This document shows, one piece after another, positions 16,781 to 21,470 of a stretch of DNA of 21,470 nt; the first letter of the stretch is position 1, and each line of letters starts with the position of its first letter. The position numbers were made by a program, and so were the translations under genes. Location of the stretch: positions 6,650 through 28,119 of the forward strand of contig NW_001915050.1 in assembly GCF_000208925.1 (NCBI RefSeq), given 5' to 3'. The DNA is from Entamoeba histolytica HM-1:IMSS (taxonomy: Eukaryota; Evosea; Mastigamoebida; Endamoebidae). Below the pieces are notes generated by a model. The model was not told the DNA's origin, made no database searches, and saw only the letters and a program-made list of their open reading frames with translations.

Positions 16781-18089
16781 TTTTTTTTATTAAATAAAAA
16801 GTAAAACTTGGAAAAAAATCAAAAGAGATAAGGAAATAATTTATATAATCTGGTTGAGGATTAACTTGTTCAGAAAAAATGAAATTTATTACCAAAAAAA
16901 AAAAATATTTAAATTTTCAAGTAATATTGATTGTTGATAAGTACAATCAATTTTACATAATCAACTAGAGCATAGAACATGTTTTTTTAATGAAATCACT
17001 TCATTTTGTTTTGAAAGGAATTAATAAATTATTGTTTGTTTAATAATAACGAAATTACAAGTCATATTTTGTTATTTGAAACTATTATTACTTAAAATAG
17101 TATTAATAAGTTAATGATGTATTACTCTAATAAAATGATGTATAAACCACGATGATATTTTTTATTAAAAAAGCAAAAGATATTGAATAAAACACTATAT
17201 AACTTAATTTCAATGAGAGTTTTTTTAATGAATTTAAAAGAAAAGAAGATTTAGTGAAAAAAAAATCAAAGAAAATATAACAACTACGTGGTAATATTTT
17301 TGTTGTATTTTATAGTGGGGAGGTGTTAAGAAAAAAAAATAAAAAATAGAAAATAGATAAATTTATTTAAAAATAATTATGACTATAATAATGTTACGAT
17401 ATATCTTACCATAATAAAAATAAGTAAATAATGAAAATATCAAAAACATTAAAAAGAAAGAATAAATTTAAGAATTAAACAAAGGTATTATATAGAAATA
17501 ATAAAGTCATTTATTTTATAAATACAAAATATAATCATAAAAAATAAGGTAATGGACTATTTTAACTCAGTCAACTTAAGTAATTAATTGTTTTATAAAT
17601 TATGTTTATTTGAGAATATTTGTGTTAATGACGAATGAACGATTTAAAAAAATTAAACAGTTTATACAACAAAAGAATAATAAAAAGTTATAGGTTAATT
17701 AACATTAAGAAAGAATAATAAATGGTTATGTTTGAGAATAGGTATAAGAATATAAATAAAATAAATAAGAATATTTTTAAAGGAAGAGTTATTTTGAATT
17801 ATAAGTGGTGAGTAGATTATTGGAAATATATCAAGTATTATAAGATTATAAAAAAAACGGATAAATAAGAGAATATATAAATGAATATTATTAACACTCT
17901 TTTGGTTAATTTATTTAATCATATTCTTTAAACCAAAAATTAAATAAATAGAAAATACTTATAAATTAATTTAAGTCAAGTAATAAAAACTTTTAAATAA
18001 AGTTGATCTTGGATTTATTATTTTAATAAATACAAACAAATGATTTCATTATAACATCATTATTTCTTCTTAGTATTTTTCAATGAAAA
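16781..18089. other. 1.3-kb gene-free AT-rich interval
   Basis: No open frame of substance occurs on either strand, and I found no box C/D pair, tRNA or splice-ready exon chain. It holds A/T runs, a 9-bp stem (ATTGATTGT 16926-16934 with ACAATCAAT 16943-16951) and one small G-rich patch (about 17316-17325). It is much longer than the other intergenic gaps here (72-319 bp). Confidence 0.7.
16926..16951. repeat. 9-bp inverted repeat with 8-nt loop
   Basis: ATTGATTGT and ACAATCAAT pair perfectly around TGATAAGT, about 190 bp upstream of the TPR gene start. It could be chance in such AT-rich DNA. Confidence 0.5.
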
Positions 18090-19476
18090 TTACCAATAAT
18101 ATTTCATTCTTCTTCTTTTTCTTCGTTCAATAACTTTAATTGAATTAATATCTTCATTTGTTATTATTGGTTTTCTTGATTGTTCTGATAATGAATATTG
18201 TTTACAAGAACTTGGATCATATAAAGAACCATCTTTAGTTTGACATTTATCATCATAATAATTATTTCTATAACTTTCAGTTAATTCTTTTTCAAAAATT
18301 TCTTGTTTATTATTCTCTTCTTGTTGTAACATTTGTTTAAATTTTAAAAATTCTTTAAATTCTTCCCACATTTCTTTATCTGCTAATAAAATCTTTGAAC
18401 ATTCTTTGTCATTTCTTCTTTCATAATTTTCATACCCTTCTTTACTATAACTTCTTTTAGTTTTTTCTCTACTATTACTTCTACTTCTAGCATGTTTATA
18501 AGCTGGTACATGACTAATATAATCAATATTAATATAATGTTGTTCATTATTATCATTATCTCTGTAGTTCTTTTGATTTTCTTTCATTTCATTTATACCA
18601 AGTAATGACATTTCAGGAATGACAGGATTTATAACAATTTCATTATTTTCTAAATCTATACCATCATCAGCATTTAAGTCAATAATTTCATGAGTATCAT
18701 TAACATTATTATTGTCATTTTGATCACTGACTATTTGAATAAAAGATGTTTCTTTCTTTTGAAAATGAGGATAAACTTTTGTTAATGATTGTTGGTTTAC
18801 TCGTTTTTCAATTTCTTCAAAATATTTAATTTGTTCTTTATAACTTCGTTTAGTTTTTTTATTTTGTAAAGACTTAATAACTTCTCTAACATTTTTCTTT
18901 TTAGGTGTTTTTTTTCTTGGCTTTTTTTCTTTAGAAGAATCAATGCACTTAAAATATTCTAATTCAGTAGAACTATCATTTTCATTATTATTACTACTAT
19001 TATTATCATTTTCTTTTTTCTCAACTTGATCTTCAAAGCTTTGAATAATATAATTATTTTGAGTTATCTTCTCTATGTCTTTTCTTCTTTCTTCATTAAG
19101 TTTATTTCTTTTCCTAACATCTCTTAATCTACTTTTACTACTCTCATCATTGTTTAATTCATTAAAAAGACTTATATCTTCTTGTTCATTTATTATTTCT
19201 TTTTTATTTACATATTGTTTACAATATTTCTTATTCTTTTGACTTTCTTTTGGTCGTTTTTGTGTTGGAGCTTCTTCACTATTTTTTGTATGAATATACT
19301 CATCATAACTCACACTATCATAAAATTCTCTTGGAATATTTCTCTGTATTATTAGTCGTTCAAAAACATCCCCTTCAAATTGAATGTTTTCCTAATTCAT
19401 ATGAGTGAATTATCTCTACTGAGTAAAGTGACAATAGTCAAACAGTCCTAAGTATTAGTTCATTTATGCGTTTCAT
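18090..19476 (-). CDS. Unrecognised charged low-complexity protein (two exons, 444 aa)
   Basis: Complement of 19444-19476 joined to 18090-19391. The large frame has no ATG near its 5' end: it is open up to a TAG at 19394-19392 and the only early start-like codon is GTG at 19313. That TAG fits as an intron acceptor. Upstream, ATG 19476 gives MKRINELILRT, followed by GTTTGA; splicing out 52 nt joins it in phase to ENIQFEGDVFERLIIQRNI. The protein is rich in Asn, Lys, Glu and Ser, with acidic, Asn-rich and strongly basic patches (PRKKTPKKK, a HARSRSNSREKTKRSYS stretch, ERRKRRR near the end). These look like nuclear localisation signals, and the RS-like patch hints at RNA metabolism. No domain is recognised; a nuclear role is inference. 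Confidence 0.7.
19392..19443 (-). other. Predicted intron of the charged low-complexity protein gene (52 nt)
   Basis: On the minus strand it starts GTTTGA and ends AATTAG. The size and ends agree with the two other introns in the window, although the donor has A where GTTTGT is usual. Confidence 0.65.
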
Positions 19477-19651
19477 TGTATCATTTTTTAGTTTTGTTTT
19501 TGAAATTTTTAATATAAACGTTATTTATAACATTTAATAATATTATTTGTGTTTTATAAAAGTAAAAAAAAAACAAATTGAAAGACAAAACTTGAATTTT
19601 TGTTGAATGGAAAAATAATATTTAGAACTAAAAAAAACTTAAAATGAAAAA

Positions 19652-19656
19652 GAACT
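19652..19656 (+). promoter_or_regulatory. GAACT promoter element of the 369-residue protein gene
   Basis: AGAACTTTAA lies 13-17 bases upstream of ATG 19669, with a second GAACT at 19625-19629. An earlier out-of-frame ATG at 19644 lies before the nearer element, so transcripts probably begin after it. Confidence 0.5.
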
Positions 19657-19668
19657 TTAAAGAAAGAA

Positions 19669-20778
19669 ATGAATTACGACAACATACAAAGTGTTATTAA
19701 TATAGAAGGATTTCATTTAGATTTAGGAAATGATCATCACAGATCTTTTCAAGATATTTTAGTTCATATTTGTGAATATGGAACTATATGTCTACGTACA
19801 TTGAACATAATTGAAAACCATTCAAAAAAGATGGAACCAGAGAAACAGAAACAATTAATTGAGTTAATCACAGAAGAAGTAAAATGTTTATATGATCCAA
19901 TTATTAAATTATATGCTATTGTAGAAGGAGAGTGTAGTAATTTAGTTCATGAAAATATAAAAGATATGGTACAAAACCCATTAGAACAACTAAAAGACAT
20001 TACTCAAAATTTCTCAAATAAAATGAGTTTAATGTCGTATAGCAATGTATGTGATGGTATAAAAGAAGTTTTAATACAAACATTTAACATTATGAGAATT
20101 ATTTTATTAGATGCTTCAGAAACACTTTGTGATAATTGTGATTGTATTGCAAGAAATATTAATAAAGTTCTTGAATCAAATCAAGAAAAATTTATTAAAG
20201 GAAGTAAATTTATAGCAGCTCAAATTGTTAATGGAATTGGTTTAGTAATGAGAGAACGTGGTGGTCAACTCTGTAATGATGTTGCAGATTGTATTGATCA
20301 AATTGCAGTTCAGTTATGTATTGAACCATCTGAATTAATACTTAATCAATGTAAAGAAATATTAGAACGTTCAAAAGAAATATTTAGACAAACAGTTAAA
20401 CCAGTTACTATTGAGATTAATACTTCAGCAATAGAAAAACAACAAGGAGTTTCATTCGTTATGCCAAAATTTCATGATATTACTATCTCTCAAATAGTAG
20501 AGGGAATTAAAAATGAAGAACAAGCTAAAGAAGAATATGTCACTGGTTATTTTTTGGAAAGTGTTACTTGTTTAACTAAAGCACTTAATGGTATGGAAGG
20601 AGTATCAGAAATAAAACCAAACTCAATTAGTGTTAATGACTTATTTGATGAAGTTAAAAAAAGAATGGATTCTCTTAATAAAAAAATTAATAACACTTCT
20701 TACATTTCCAATAATCCACATAACTCAATTTCATTAGAACAAGTCAATTCTTTATGTGATCAATTATTAGTAAATTAA
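19669..20778 (+). CDS. Hypothetical, probably all-helical protein (369 aa)
   Basis: A single open frame from ATG 19669 with no intron. I recognise no family. The sequence reads as long amphipathic helices with regular Leu/Ile spacing from about residue 25 to 245 and again near 275-365. A Cys-bearing patch, LCDNCDCIARN, lies near residue 155. There is no signal peptide, no convincing membrane segment and no catalytic motif. The middle is somewhat like helical-bundle adaptor proteins (vinculin or talin-like), but that is an impression only. It is divergent from the charged low-complexity gene, with 192 bp between the start codons, so the two may share promoter DNA. Confidence 0.8.
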   Translation: MNYDNIQSVINIEGFHLDLGNDHHRSFQDILVHICEYGTICLRTLNIIENHSKKMEPEKQKQLIELITEEVKCLYDPIIKLYAIVEGECSNLVHENIKDMVQNPLEQLKDITQNFSNKMSLMSYSNVCDGIKEVLIQTFNIMRIILLDASETLCDNCDCIARNINKVLESNQEKFIKGSKFIAAQIVNGIGLVMRERGGQLCNDVADCIDQIAVQLCIEPSELILNQCKEILERSKEIFRQTVKPVTIEINTSAIEKQQGVSFVMPKFHDITISQIVEGIKNEEQAKEEYVTGYFLESVTCLTKALNGMEGVSEIKPNSISVNDLFDEVKKRMDSLNKKINNTSYISNNPHNSISLEQVNSLCDQLLVN

Positions 20779-20959
20779 TTCTTCATTTCTTAATTATTGT
20801 TATTTAATGTGAAAGAATATTAAAAGAATTGATTATTCAGAGAATTTCAAATAAATATCAAAAAAACAAAAACATTATTTTAGAATAACAATAATTGCAT
20901 TTTTTATTTTAGTTTTTCAACACTTTTTTTTATTATTTTTGTTAATTATTTTTAACTAT

Positions 20960-21000
20960 AATTTAATTATAAAAAAATAATAAAAAACTATAATTAAATT
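20960..21000. repeat. 12-bp AT inverted repeat upstream of CCT4
   Basis: AATTTAATTATA (20960-20971) pairs with TATAATTAAATT (20989-21000) around a 17-nt A-rich loop, 72 bp before the CCT4 start. AT-only composition makes chance quite possible. Confidence 0.5.
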
Positions 21001-21071
21001 TGTTGAAGGTGAAGAAAAGAAAAAAACTAAAAAATACAACAACTTAACATACCAAATTAATCTGAATTAAA

Positions 21072-21470
21072 ATGAGTACTACAACTGCACCTAAACAACA
21101 CCAAAAAGGTGAAATGAAAGAAGGAAAAGAAGGAGAAAAAAATATTAGACAAACTAATATCATTGCTGCTAAAAGTGTAGCTGATGCAGTTCGTACATCA
21201 CTCGGACCAAGAGGAATGGATAAAATGATTATTTCACCTAATGGAGAAACAATCATTACTAATGATGGAGCAACTATTATTCAACAATTAAAACTTCAAC
21301 ACCCATGTGCATTAATGATGTCAGAATTATCTAAATCACAAGACATTGAAGCAGGAGATGGAACAACTACCGTAACTATTCTAGCTGGTGCTATGTTATC
21401 TGCAGCAAACATCCTTTTAAATAAAGGAGTTAATCCATCAGTAATTGCTCGTGCATTCCATTTATCATCA
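21072..21470 (+). CDS. CCT4: CCT4, delta subunit of the TRiC/CCT chaperonin (N-terminal 133 codons, runs off the window)
   Basis: ATG 21072 opens a frame that is still open at the last base. After a polar N-terminal tail of about 22 residues comes a group II chaperonin start: [24 protein letters not shown] (30-53), TNDGATI (63-69) and the nucleotide-binding [10 protein letters not shown] (94-103). The match to the delta subunit is close ([19 protein letters not shown], then [15 protein letters not shown]), which separates it from the other seven subunits. CCT folds actin and tubulin in the cytosol as a double eight-subunit ring. The full protein should be about 530 residues, so roughly three quarters lies to the right. 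Confidence 0.93.
   Translation, partial: MSTTTAPKQHQKGEMKEGKEGEKNIRQTNIIAAKSVADAVRTSLGPRGMDKMIISPNGETIITNDGATIIQQLKLQHPCALMMSELSKSQDIEAGDGTTTVTILAGAMLSAANILLNKGVNPSVIARAFHLSS

Noticed and set aside
16926..16990. H/ACA snoRNA: the 9-bp stem is followed by AGAGCA and later ACA
   Set aside because: There is only one weak hairpin and no identifiable pseudouridylation pocket with a target, so the motifs are too common in this DNA.
17110..17160. ATGATG words that could be a C box
   Set aside because: No exact C box and no CTGA at a suitable distance, so no C/D snoRNA can be supported here.
1..21470. CRISPR arrays, tRNA or rRNA genes, bacterial operons or ribosome binding sites
   Set aside because: None seen on reading both strands. 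The introns, promoters and gene families are eukaryotic, and no block of different base composition suggests bacterial transfer.

Overview
The window looks like nuclear DNA of an Entamoeba species, probably of the histolytica/dispar/nuttalli type. The evidence is very AT-rich sequence with AT-rich codon choice, small genes packed on both strands, and about 50-nt introns of the form GTTTG(T/A)...TAG. GAACT promoter elements sit just upstream of several start codons, and there is a non-LTR retrotransposon of the EhLINE kind (coiled-coil ORF1, then an ORF2 with reverse transcriptase and a C-terminal endonuclease). The species is not resolved by reading alone.

Positions 1 to about 7000 are retrotransposon territory. 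A minus-strand LINE enters from the left edge with its 5' end near 2930. It has a broken ORF1 (2915 to 1418) and the N-terminal part of ORF2 running off the window at position 1. A 5'-truncated plus-strand LINE begins abruptly near 4512 and carries a broken ORF2 to about 6856. The two face away from each other across an extremely AT-rich spacer (about 2930-4340). Positions 1-591 and 4512-5102 form an essentially identical inverted repeat that shares the same inactivating stop codons.

From 7081 onward the window is ordinary, dense gene space. In order: a two-exon RING-IBR protein fused to a PARP-like ADP-ribosyltransferase domain (+); an NVL/Rix7-type double AAA ATPase of 60S ribosome assembly (+); RuvB-like 2/Rvb2 (-); a two-exon TBC1D13-like Rab GAP (+); a box C/D snoRNA between genes with a guide matching a conserved 18S rRNA segment (+); an atypical prenylated Ras-like GTPase (-); a 931-residue TPR protein resembling plant SRFR1 (-); a 1.35-kb gene-free interval; a low-complexity charged protein whose true start needs a small first exon (-); an unrecognised, probably helical 369-residue protein (+); and the first 133 codons of CCT4, the delta subunit of the cytosolic chaperonin (+).

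Functionally the genes are mostly housekeeping. NVL/Rix7, Rvb2 (part of the R2TP machinery that assembles box C/D snoRNPs in other eukaryotes) and the C/D snoRNA all point to ribosome production, but their adjacency may be chance. The points most worth a second look are the RING-IBR-ART fusion, the snoRNA, the SRFR1-like protein, the hidden first exon at 19444-19476 and the dead-LINE palindrome.
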